A stretch of DNA of 58,265 nucleotides from Paludibacteraceae bacterium (GTDB taxonomy: Bacteria > Bacteroidota > Bacteroidia > Bacteroidales > Paludibacteraceae). The notes beneath the pieces are model-generated. The model was not told the DNA's origin, made no database searches, and saw only the letters and a program-made list of their open reading frames with translations. The stretch covers positions 1 to 58,265 of the forward strand of contig JAFVDX010000026.1 of NCBI GenBank assembly GCA_017478225.1, read 5' to 3'. Positions 47,629 to 56,400 of the stretch are shown here, in pieces. Position numbers and translations under genes: made by a program. Every line of letters begins with the position of its first letter. The stretch's first letter is position 1.

Positions 47629-47830
47629 GGGCACTTCTAAAAATTCCTCGTTTTTAGAAAATAGTCCGATTAGTAATATCTTGGCACTTTTATCTGCTTT
47701 TGGTTTTCTCTTGGTATCTTGCTGACTTTCATTCAGTCACAATACTCGCATTGTTCCTTCACTCAAGTCAACAATCTACTCAAGATAAAACTCAAAATCA
47801 GCATAAAGCAATTTTTAGAAGTGCCCTTAA
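47625..47830 (+). mobile_element. MITE-like element, copy 2 (intact ends)
   Basis: 206 bp with perfect 21-bp terminal inverted repeats (47625-47645 and 47810-47830; core GGGCACTTCTAAAAATT). The outermost four bases on each side are TTAA, which may be a target-site duplication. No coding capacity. It is the inverted relative of copy 1 at 44942. It fills the gap between the dCMP deaminase and ctpA genes. Confidence 0.88.
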
Positions 47831-47846
47831 ATAATATTTAGGTAAG

Positions 47847-49469
47847 ATGAAAAAGTATATTTTTCCCGTATTAACGGTAGTTGCTTTGATAATTGGATTC
47901 TTTGTAGGTAATGGGATTGCCAATAAAGCAAATGCTCAAGTGAGATTTAATCTTAGGATGTCGAAGGTAGATCAGATGTTGCAGTATATGGATCAGTTGT
48001 ATGTAGAAGAAATAGATATGGATAGTATAACTGATGTAGTGATGTCTGATTTCGTTGAGAAATTAGATCCTCATTCTTCGTACATACCAAAGAAAGATAT
48101 AGATATAGTAAATAGTGAGTTGGGTGGTTCGTTCTCAGGGATAGGTGTGCAATTTACTATTCAGCAGGATACAGTATGTATAGTTCAGGTGATAAGTGGA
48201 GGCCCGAGTGAAGGAGTAGGAGTTCTGGCAGGTGACAAGATAGTAGAAGTGGATGATTCTGTATTTGTGGGTAAAAAGATAAATACAGAACGGGTGATGC
48301 ATAAATTGCGCGGTGAGAAAGGAACTAAAGTGAAGTTGGGTATCGTTCGTCAAGGTGCGAGTGAGTTGTTGCATTTCACGGTTGTACGCGGCGATATACC
48401 TGTTCATTCGATGGATGTGGCATATATGATTACACCTGAAATAGGTTTCATAAGGATAAATAAGTTTAGTGAAACCACCTATGATGAGTTTATGCAGGGT
48501 ATGGCGCAGTTGCGCACTGCGGGTGCTAAGTCTTATATAGTGGATTTGCGTGAGAATTCCGGCGGATATATGGATAGGGCAATAAAGATGGCAAATGAAT
48601 TTTTGCCTGCCGGTAGCGGGATAGTATATTCTGAGGGGCGTGCATATCCTCGTTTTGAGGCTAATGCCAATGGTTTAGGGCGATTTAAAGATGTGCCATT
48701 GGTAGTACTGATTGATAATTTCTCTGCTTCAGCAAGTGAGATATTTGCCGGTGCGATGCAGGATAATGATAGAGCAACAATAATAGGGAGACGCTCGTTT
48801 GGCAAGGGGTTGGTACAGCAGCAATATAGCCTGTTAGACGGAAGTGCTCTCCGCCTGACTGTGGCAAGATACTACACTCCTTCCGGCAGGTGTATTCAAA
48901 AACCATACGAGTTAGGACATCAAGAAGATTATCAGAAAGATTTATTAGAGCGTTTGGAACATGGCGAGTTGTATAGCAAGGATAGTGTGGTGGTTAAAGA
49001 TAGTACTGTTTATTACACCAAAGGAGGAAGAATAGTATATGGCGGAGGAGGAATAATGCCTGATATATTTGTAGGTAGAGACACCACTCTAAATACACCA
49101 TGGTATAATATATGCGTAAATCGTGCTTTGACTTATCAGTTTGCTTATAAATACACTAATAAGCATAGAAAAGAATTGGAGAAGATACACGATTGGCGGG
49201 AGATGGAAAAATATCTGAAGAAAAGTAATTGGCTTAAAGAATTTGTAGATTTTGCAGAGTCTCAAGGTGTAGAGCGAAATGAGAAAGAAATAGCCAAATC
49301 TCGCCCACTTTTGGAGCGATTGATTAATTCATATATAGTAAGGAATATACTTGGCGATGAAGGTTTCTTCCCGCTTTTTGAGCGTGATGACGAAATAACT
49401 AAGAGAGCATTAGAGGAACTTGAGAAGGGTAAGAAGAATTTATTGATGGATAAATATCTGCCGAAATGA
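47847..49469 (+). CDS. ctpA: C-terminal processing peptidase (S41 family)
   Basis: 540 residues: N-terminal signal anchor (4-22), a PDZ domain around 85-180 (GSFSGIGVQFT, PSEGVGVLAGDKI), and the S41 protease core. The catalytic pair is Ser295 in NFSASASEIF and Lys320 in RRSFGKGLVQ, 25 residues apart as in Prc. It trims exported proteins in the periplasm. The first MITE end lies 17 bases before the start codon, so its promoter must be in or before that element. Confidence 0.92.
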   Translation: MKKYIFPVLTVVALIIGFFVGNGIANKANAQVRFNLRMSKVDQMLQYMDQLYVEEIDMDSITDVVMSDFVEKLDPHSSYIPKKDIDIVNSELGGSFSGIGVQFTIQQDTVCIVQVISGGPSEGVGVLAGDKIVEVDDSVFVGKKINTERVMHKLRGEKGTKVKLGIVRQGASELLHFTVVRGDIPVHSMDVAYMITPEIGFIRINKFSETTYDEFMQGMAQLRTAGAKSYIVDLRENSGGYMDRAIKMANEFLPAGSGIVYSEGRAYPRFEANANGLGRFKDVPLVVLIDNFSASASEIFAGAMQDNDRATIIGRRSFGKGLVQQQYSLLDGSALRLTVARYYTPSGRCIQKPYELGHQEDYQKDLLERLEHGELYSKDSVVVKDSTVYYTKGGRIVYGGGGIMPDIFVGRDTTLNTPWYNICVNRALTYQFAYKYTNKHRKELEKIHDWREMEKYLKKSNWLKEFVDFAESQGVERNEKEIAKSRPLLERLINSYIVRNILGDEGFFPLFERDDEITKRALEELEKGKKNLLMDKYLPK

Positions 49470-49479
49470 TTTTTGGGAG

Positions 49480-49531
49480 ATATAGATATCTTAGATGTTT
49501 TAGAGACTATAGATGATTTAGAAGATAATCA
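49480..49531 (-). repeat. 9-bp repeat R5 (TTAGANNNN on the plus strand)
   Basis: About five decayed units (CTTAGATGT, TTTAGAGAC, TATAGATGA, TTTAGAAGA) right after the ctpA stop codon. Confidence 0.6.
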
Positions 49532-49545
49532 GTTATATAAAATTA

Positions 49546-49579
49546 AAAACCCATTTACATCGATTGTAAATGGGTTTTT
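49546..49579. terminator. Bidirectional terminator between ctpA and tRNA-Leu
   Basis: Perfect 14-bp stem AAAACCCATTTACA/TGTAAATGGGTTTT with loop TCGAT, flanked by A and T runs. Confidence 0.9.
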
Positions 49580-49582
49580 AAG

Positions 49583-49666
49583 TACCCAGGGCCGGGGTCG
49601 AACCGGCACAGGGGTGAACCTACTGGTGTTTGAGACCAGCGCGTCTACCGATTCCGCCACCTGGGC
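49583..49666 (-). tRNA. tRNA-Leu (CAA)
   Basis: 84 nt on the minus strand, acceptor GCCCAGG/CCTGGGT, long variable arm, anticodon loop CTCAAAC giving CAA (reads UUG). Confidence 0.92.
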
Positions 49667-49749
49667 TTAAAGAAACTTATCAAACATTAGCAAAATGCGC
49701 AACAAACTTCTAAAATCTTTCAAAGATACTTTTGTCCTAAAAGCGGGTG

Positions 49750-49781
49750 CAAAAGTACGGCAAATTTTTTATATGCACAAA
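49750..49781 (-). promoter_or_regulatory. Promoter of tRNA-Leu
   Basis: Minus strand TTTG (49781-49778), 20-base spacer, TACTTTTG (49757-49750), again within TTTGCCGTACTTTTGCACCC. Confidence 0.85.
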
Positions 49782-49828
49782 TACTTTTTTATTTTTTTTG
49801 AGATAAAGACATTATTACATGCTTTATT

Positions 49829-50872
49829 CTATATTTCCCACTGCTCAAGTGAATCAATCAATTGGTCGAAATTATGAATTGAACTACACGATTGCACTTG
49901 CTGAATTTGGTTGTTGACAGCCTCATCGTATGTTTCTTCAGCGACATTTCTGATTACTCCGAGTGCTACTGGCAGTTGCGGATGGGATTGGTTTGTAGTC
50001 TCTTCAGAGGCTTGAGTTACAGTAGTTTGTGCTCCCATCAGAGCAAGCATGCGATGGAGAGTCGGGTCGGCAGAGGTGGCATCGTGGGTGAGAACTCTCG
50101 GATCGTCAGCAGAAACAACAATCAGTTGTGGCATAACGCCTTTAGAATAATCAAGTGCTAAGCCTTTGTCGTTATTAGTGCCAAACAGCATTTTTTGTCC
50201 GTGTCGTAATATAATAGTGCGTTCTGCTCTTGTCTCTCTGTCTGCTATATATTGGTGTGTTCCATTATTGAATATAACGCAATTGACCAAACATTCCACT
50301 ACAGATGCTCCTTTGTGTTGTTGGGCAGCAACGAGGCAATCGGTAGTAGTGTTAAGGTCCACATCCAGCGTTCTTGCAAAAAAAGTACCTCTTGCTCCAA
50401 AGACGAGTTCGGCGGGTATAAAAGGTCGTTCCACTGTCCCGTATGGTGATGATTTACTGACAAATCCTTTAGGAGAAGTGGGTGAATACTGACCTTTAGT
50501 TAGTCCGTAAATGCGATTGTTGAAAAGGCAGATATTGAGGTCGATATTCCTTCGCAATGAGTGAATAAAATGATTACCTCCGATAGCGAGACAATCGCCA
50601 TCACCTGTCATTTGCCAAACTGTTAGTTCAGGATGAGAAGTCTTGACTCCTGTTGCAATAGCGGCACCTCTGCCATGTATGGTATTGAAACCATAGGTTG
50701 ATAAATAGTGTGGCATTCGGGACGAGCAACCGATGCCTGATATTACAACTGTTTGGTGTGTCGGAATGCCTATTTGTGCCATTGCTCTTTGTAGTGCAGC
50801 AAGAATAGCGTGATCACCACATCCGGGACAAAAGCGTACATATTGGTCAGATTTGAAGTCGTTAGGTGTCAT
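49829..50872 (-). CDS. korB: 2-oxoacid:ferredoxin oxidoreductase beta subunit
   Basis: 347 residues: CPGCGDH near residue 15, the TPP-binding GDGDCLAIGGNH near 90, and NNRIYGLTKGQYSPTSP near 118, as in 2-oxoglutarate:ferredoxin oxidoreductases. With KorA it forms succinyl-CoA from 2-oxoglutarate, CoA and ferredoxin, or runs in reverse. The C-terminal about 60 residues are less conserved. It follows korA by 11 bp. Confidence 0.9.
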   Translation of the reverse strand: MTPNDFKSDQYVRFCPGCGDHAILAALQRAMAQIGIPTHQTVVISGIGCSSRMPHYLSTYGFNTIHGRGAAIATGVKTSHPELTVWQMTGDGDCLAIGGNHFIHSLRRNIDLNICLFNNRIYGLTKGQYSPTSPKGFVSKSSPYGTVERPFIPAELVFGARGTFFARTLDVDLNTTTDCLVAAQQHKGASVVECLVNCVIFNNGTHQYIADRETRAERTIILRHGQKMLFGTNNDKGLALDYSKGVMPQLIVVSADDPRVLTHDATSADPTLHRMLALMGAQTTVTQASEETTNQSHPQLPVALGVIRNVAEETYDEAVNNQIQQVQSCSSIHNFDQLIDSLEQWEI

Positions 50873-50883
50873 AATCAGAAAAA

Positions 50884-52719
50884 TTAATGAGTAGAGGTTG
50901 TGATAATATGATCTACTATTTCTTGTACATGAAATGGTTGAGCATTGATGCGATTAAATGAAGAAAATGGCAATAAAGGAAATTGTGAACGGAGATATTT
51001 GAAAAATTGTCCTGTATTAAGTTCGCAAACAACGATGTGCTTGTAATTACTTAATATCTCTTTTGTGTTGTTGGGTAGAGGGTTTATATAATTGAAATGT
51101 GCCAATGCAGTTGAGTAACCTAAGTCGTTGAGTTGGTCAACAGCCGCTTTAAGGTGACCTTCAGTAGAGCCAAATCCAACAATAAGGGTTTGGGCTTGTT
51201 TGTTTCCGTATATTTCAAGTGGTGTTATGTGGTTGCTAATTTGTTTGATTTTTTGTTGTCTTGTCAACACCATTTTTTCATGGTTGTCAGGGTTGGTGGA
51301 TATGGTCCCTTTAACAGCATCTCTCTCTAATCCTATATTTCTATGCTCGAATCCCTCAGTTCCTGCAGCAGCAAAGTATCTAATGAGTGTGTTGGGGTCT
51401 CGCATGGCGGGGTTGTAATGACCTTTTAGGTTGTCGGGGGCAATATGTGGATTAATAGGTTGTAAGTCTTTCAACTTAGGTAATTTCCATAGTGAAGTTC
51501 CGTTGGCGAGATAAGTGTCGGTGAGAAGAATAACAGGTGTGTTGTTTTCGAGCGCTAATCGTGCTGCCTGGTATGCGAAATAGAAGCAGTTGTCAGGTGT
51601 GGAGGCTGCAATAACTACAGCAGGTGCCTCCCCGTTGCGTCCATATATGGCTTGAAGTAAATCGGTCTGTTCGGTTTTTGTTGGCAAACCTGTGGATGGT
51701 CCACCTCGTTGAACATCAATCACAACAAGAGGCAACTCTGCCATTACTGCAAGACCTATTGCTTCTGACTTAAGCGATAGCCCTGGTCCTGATGTGGAAG
51801 TAACGGCCAGATCACCTGCAAAAGAGGCCCCGATGGCCAGGCATACTCCACTTATCTCGTCTTCGGCTTGAACAACCATAACCCCTACATCTTTGCGAAG
51901 TGCCAATTCTTGCATAATGTCGGTTGCAGGCGTGATGGGATATGAACCTAAAAACAATTTTTTACCGGCTTTTTCTGCGGCTGCAATAAGGCCTAAGGCT
52001 GTTGCTTTGTTGCCGGAAATAGAAGTATATGAGCCGTGAGATAGTTGTGTTGTAGGCGCAATAGTGTATGTATTGATGTTTAATGCTAAATTTTGTCCGT
52101 AGTTATAACCATCTGTAAGAACTTTAATGTTGGCCTGAAGTAGCGATTGTTTTTTCTTGAATTTATTTTCAAGGAAATGAATAGCCTTGTCTATATCCCG
52201 ATTGAAAAGCCAACAAACAAGTCCTAATGCGAACATGTTTTTTGAACGGAGAACAGATTTGTTGTCCATTCCGCTATCCTTTAGGCTCAGTCGAGTAAGT
52301 GAGGTGAGTGCTACGGGAAGTATCTGCTGACGCTCTGGTAATTGGAGTTCTGTAAAAGGATTGTCTGTCTTGAAATCAGCCTTTTCGAGATCCTTCTGGG
52401 TGAAAGAGTCGTTATCTATGATAATAAGAGTGTCTGCGGTGATGTTTTGCGTATTTGTTTTGAGTGCCGCAGGATTCATCGCAACTAAGACATCTGCTTT
52501 GTCTCCGGGAGTATATACTTGTTTGCTACCTATTTGTACTTGAAATCCGCTTACTCCGCCAAGAGTACCTTGAGGAGCACGAATTTCAGCGGGAAAGTCG
52601 GGGAAAGTACTTATTTGGTTTCCTAATATAGCAGATAAGTTGCTAAATAGGTTGCCTGTTAGTTGCATTCCGTCTCCTGAGTCGCCTACAAAACGGATAA
52701 CGATACTTTCTTTAATCAT
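50884..52719 (-). CDS. korA: 2-oxoacid:ferredoxin oxidoreductase alpha subunit with fused gamma domain
   Basis: 611 residues from ATG 52719; 15 more residues to an upstream start are unlike the family. The N-terminal about 190 residues are the gamma domain (IVIRFVGDSGDGMQLTGNLF, then FPDFPAEIRAPQGTLGGVSG). The alpha domain follows (GSYPITPATDIMQ near 265, AEDEISGVCLAIGASFAG near 290). The gamma-alpha fusion is normal for KorA of Bacteroidota. It is the first gene of korAB. Confidence 0.92.
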   Translation of the reverse strand: MIKESIVIRFVGDSGDGMQLTGNLFSNLSAILGNQISTFPDFPAEIRAPQGTLGGVSGFQVQIGSKQVYTPGDKADVLVAMNPAALKTNTQNITADTLIIIDNDSFTQKDLEKADFKTDNPFTELQLPERQQILPVALTSLTRLSLKDSGMDNKSVLRSKNMFALGLVCWLFNRDIDKAIHFLENKFKKKQSLLQANIKVLTDGYNYGQNLALNINTYTIAPTTQLSHGSYTSISGNKATALGLIAAAEKAGKKLFLGSYPITPATDIMQELALRKDVGVMVVQAEDEISGVCLAIGASFAGDLAVTSTSGPGLSLKSEAIGLAVMAELPLVVIDVQRGGPSTGLPTKTEQTDLLQAIYGRNGEAPAVVIAASTPDNCFYFAYQAARLALENNTPVILLTDTYLANGTSLWKLPKLKDLQPINPHIAPDNLKGHYNPAMRDPNTLIRYFAAAGTEGFEHRNIGLERDAVKGTISTNPDNHEKMVLTRQQKIKQISNHITPLEIYGNKQAQTLIVGFGSTEGHLKAAVDQLNDLGYSTALAHFNYINPLPNNTKEILSNYKHIVVCELNTGQFFKYLRSQFPLLPFSSFNRINAQPFHVQEIVDHIITTSTH

Positions 52720-52856
52720 AATGTATTGTAAAGTAGATATTGAGTGTATAGCACTCTTATTCAAGTGCGCTTCTATATAACAAATCTGTTATTACATGTT
52801 TTTGTTTTGGTTGCGGGCGAGGACCGGCAAGCCTACCGCGTTCCAAATGATGGCTG

Positions 52857-52864
52857 CAAAGGTA
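52857..52864 (-). promoter_or_regulatory. Likely -7 element for korAB
   Basis: TACCTTTG on the minus strand. A TTTG at 52884-52881 is 16 bases upstream, slightly short. The leader to korA would be about 130 bases and includes a GC-rich stretch (52813-52843) that could fold. Confidence 0.55.
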
Positions 52865-52915
52865 CATAAATTTAGTTGAACAAAGAAACTTTTTTAAGAA
52901 AAATTCTTTGGTTGT

Positions 52916-52946
52916 TTTGCTATATCAAAAGAAAGTAGTAATTTTG
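52916..52946 (+). promoter_or_regulatory. Promoter of rpsU
   Basis: TTTG at 52916-52919, 19-base spacer, TAATTTTG at 52939-52946; leader of about 57 bases. Confidence 0.83.
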
Positions 52947-53010
52947 CAGCCGCTTTTGAGAAAAAGAAATAAATTATAAATATAAAAACAATTAAAAATC
53001 AAGAACAAAC

Positions 53011-53205
53011 ATGATTGTAGTACCTGTAAAGGAAGGCGAGAATATAGAGCGCGCCATTAAGAAATTCAAACGCAAATTCGACAAAACCGGTGTAGTTAAA
53101 GAACTTCGTCGTCGTCAGCAATTTGAAAAACCTTCAGAATTGAAGCGCGAAAAGATGATGCATGCAATTTATGTACAGAAGATGCATGCTAAAGACGAAA
53201 TCTAA
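53011..53205 (+). CDS. rpsU: 30S ribosomal protein S21
   Basis: 64 residues, normal length for Bacteroidota: PVKEGENIERAIKKFKRKFDKTG and the basic LRRRQQFEKPSELKREK helix. S21 helps start translation. In Bacteroidota S21 has been linked to hiding the anti-Shine-Dalgarno end of 16S rRNA, in line with the lack of such sequences here. Confidence 0.95.
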   Translation: MIVVPVKEGENIERAIKKFKRKFDKTGVVKELRRRQQFEKPSELKREKMMHAIYVQKMHAKDEI

Positions 53206-53238
53206 AAGATAAATTCCTCATTTTATAAAATATAAATT

Positions 53239-53266
53239 GCTGTTCGCCTTTGGCGAACGGCTTTTG
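53239..53266 (+). terminator. Terminator of rpsU
   Basis: TGTTCGCC/GGCGAACG stem with loop TTT and a T-rich tail. Confidence 0.82.
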
Positions 53267-53400
53267 TTGATTATTAAGCATGAGATATCATGCTTATTTT
53301 TTTATTGTCTTATACCTGGCTCAAATGTTATCAGAATAAAATAGTATTTTACTTATGTGATTATGCTAACAAACATTTTTATAGTATGATATGAAAAGAC

Positions 53401-53408
53401 TAACTTTG
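53401..53408 (+). promoter_or_regulatory. Likely -7 element for the large nuclease gene
   Basis: TAACTTTG, 70 bases before the ATG at 53478. No clear -33 element. Confidence 0.5.
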
Positions 53409-53477
53409 CATAAATTATTATAATGATGATACATTAGTGTCTATATGATTAGTAAATAACAACTTAAGTATAATATC

Positions 53478-56400
53478 ATGAAAAAACATTTCTTATTTGT
53501 GAGCGTTTTGCTCGCAATGTTTGTTGTTGGTGTGTATGCTTCTGACATTACTCCTTCTGTAACTCTGACAGAGTACTATGCATCGATAAATGGGAAGTCC
53601 GCAACCAATGATGCGCTTCGCGAGACCTTATGTGGCGTAATAAGTGCTAATTATAATTCGATTGGTTATTCTTCGCTTGCCAGTGCTGTTTATAATGCAT
53701 CTTCCAATCCTTCTGATTTTGTTAATGGTAGCAACAATACTTTAGAAGATATTTATTCCTCTAAGGCATATCTTTCGTCTGATAATAAATCAAGCGCAAA
53801 AGATTGTGGCGAAGGTTGGAATAAAGAGCATACTGTGCCTCAATCGTGGTTTGGAGGTTCTTCCCCAATGTATAGTGATGCCTTCCATATATATCCTACA
53901 GATATTAAGATGAATTCCGTTCGTTCTAATTATCCTTATGGAGAAAATTCGGCATCTAAAGATTGTAGTACTTATGGTTATGGTCATTTAGGAACGAGCA
54001 CTTTTGCAGGATATACAGGTCAGGTGTTTGATCCGGGCGAAGGAGGAGAAAATGGTAGTTATAAAGGTGATATTGCGCGTGGTTATTTTTATATGGTAAC
54101 CCGTTACCGCACAACCAATTTCACAAGCGGTTCAGGAAATGTATGTTTTACCTATACAAATGGTATAGCAGATTTAACTACTTATACACTGAATCTTATG
54201 CTTAAATGGCATAGAGAAGACCCTGTTTCAGAGAAGGAACTGAAGAGGAATAATGCGATATATGCACATCAAAGAAACCGAAATCCGTTTATCGATTATC
54301 CTGATTTGGTTGAATATATTTGGGGTGAGAGAAAAGGAGAAAATGTGGTACTGACTTCTCTCGTGTCTGCATATTCAGACGAATATGGAGGAGGAGCAAC
54401 AATTGAGCCATATAATTTGACCTTATACCGCAATGGTGAGGTGGAGATATTAAACGGATTGGAAGAAATATATACTCTTCCAACAACAGATGAGAACGCA
54501 TGCGAAGAATGGGTATTTGATGGTTGGAGTGCCACAAAAGTCAGTGCGGTAAGTCAAAAGCCTGCGTATATTACCAAAGTAAGTACGGCGGGTACTGTGT
54601 ATGCTGTCTATAAAAATATAGAAATCAGCGGGGGAGGAGTTTCAAATGTTACCATGACTTTTGCTGATCAATTTAGTGAACAGACCGATTTAGACGGCTC
54701 TACTCTGACACTGAGCAATAGTACTATAAGTTTTGCTAAAGGCGGTAAGAGCGGTTCTGCTCCTACATATTATACATCCGGTAGTGCTGTACGCTTCTAT
54801 GCGAATAACACTATTACTATATCGTCAACTGCAACTATCACAGGTATTACTCTCACAACGACTCAGGCCGACTATTCAAATAGTTCAGTAAATACAGGAA
54901 GTTTCTCTGAAGGAGTATGGTCAGGAGAGAGTAATAGTGTGGTGATAACCAATACAGCCACTTCAGGTCATTGGCGAATAACAGCTATTACAGTGACAAC
55001 TACAGGTGGAACAGTTACTACAACCTATGCGTCTGATGCTGAGTGTGATGTCGTTCCAATAGACCCGACTGTATCGTTTGAAAATGCTGCAGTGAGTGTG
55101 GCATACGGGGAGATAGTGAATAATGGATTGAGCACTAATTCAAATGGTGTAGTTACTTTCAGCAGTAATAATGAGAGTGTTGCTATGGTTGATGAGACCG
55201 GCGAGGTGGTTACAAAGGGAGTCGGAACAGCAACAATAACCGCCAATATCGCTGCAACAAGAAGATATAATGCGGCAAGTGCGTCGTATGTTCTAACAGT
55301 AACCAAAGCGACACCTATAATCACAATTAACAATACTATAAAAACAAAACTCAAAGTAGGAGATGAAGATTTGTTTGAGGCAGAGAGTAATTTGGGTTCA
55401 ATTGAGTTTTCGAGTAGCGATCCAACAGTGGCAACAATAGATGAGTTAGGAATAATATCTGCCGTAAAATCCGGTACGACTCATATAAGAGCCTTTGTTT
55501 CTGCAACACAAAATTATTATTCCGCCGAACAAGGATATGATTTAACTGTAGAAGATATAGTAAAATATAATATTATATGGTCAGTAGATGGAGTTGAAAC
55601 GAAAGTTGAATATGAGGGAGGTGCAGTGCTTGAGTTGCCTTCAATAGAAATAGATGATTGTGAAGACGGCAAGAAATTTGTAGGTTGGACAGCAGAGCCA
55701 AATTATTCCGGCGAAGATGCTCCTGCGGATTTGTTCACGACAGTAAGTATAAGTAATACAGTAACATCCGACCTGACATATTATGCAGTTTATGCTGTGG
55801 CATCCGGCGGAACAGGTGCGAGTGATGTGGTTGATGTGTTAGACAGAGCCTTGACGGAGGCCACAGGTTCTTCCTATTCTGCATGGTCTGGTAAAAAGGC
55901 TACATCGGATGCGGTCTATGCAGGTCAGTCGGCAGGAGGAAATGATGCTATCCAACTTCGTTCAAGCAATAGTAACTCAGGTATTATCACAACCACTTCG
56001 GGTGGAAAAGTGAAGAAAATAGTAGTAGAATGGCAGTCAAGCACAAGTGATGGCAGGACAATAAATATTTATGGTAAAAATAGTGCTTATAGTTCTGCTG
56101 CGGATTTATATTCTTCTACTACTCAAGGTGATTTGCTTGGCACGATTGTTAATGGAACAAGTACAGAATTGGTGGTCGATGGAGATTATGAGTATATAGG
56201 TATCCGTTCTGCAAGTGGTGCATTATATCTGTCAAGTGTAGAGATAACATGGTCTGCCGCAGGCGGTAGTAGCACTACTTACAGCGATTATAGTGTTCTA
56301 TGTGGAGAGGCAATACCTTGTACCATTGAAAGTATAAGTGTCAATACCAATGAGGCAAAAACGGAATACGAAGTAGGAGATGAGTTTACTACTAATGGGG

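Noticed and set aside
44942..47830. Composite transposon carrying rpsT, tRNA-Glu, mpl and the deaminase gene
   Set aside because: The flanking elements are short and have no transposase, the enclosed genes are core genes, and strand composition is continuous with the surroundings.
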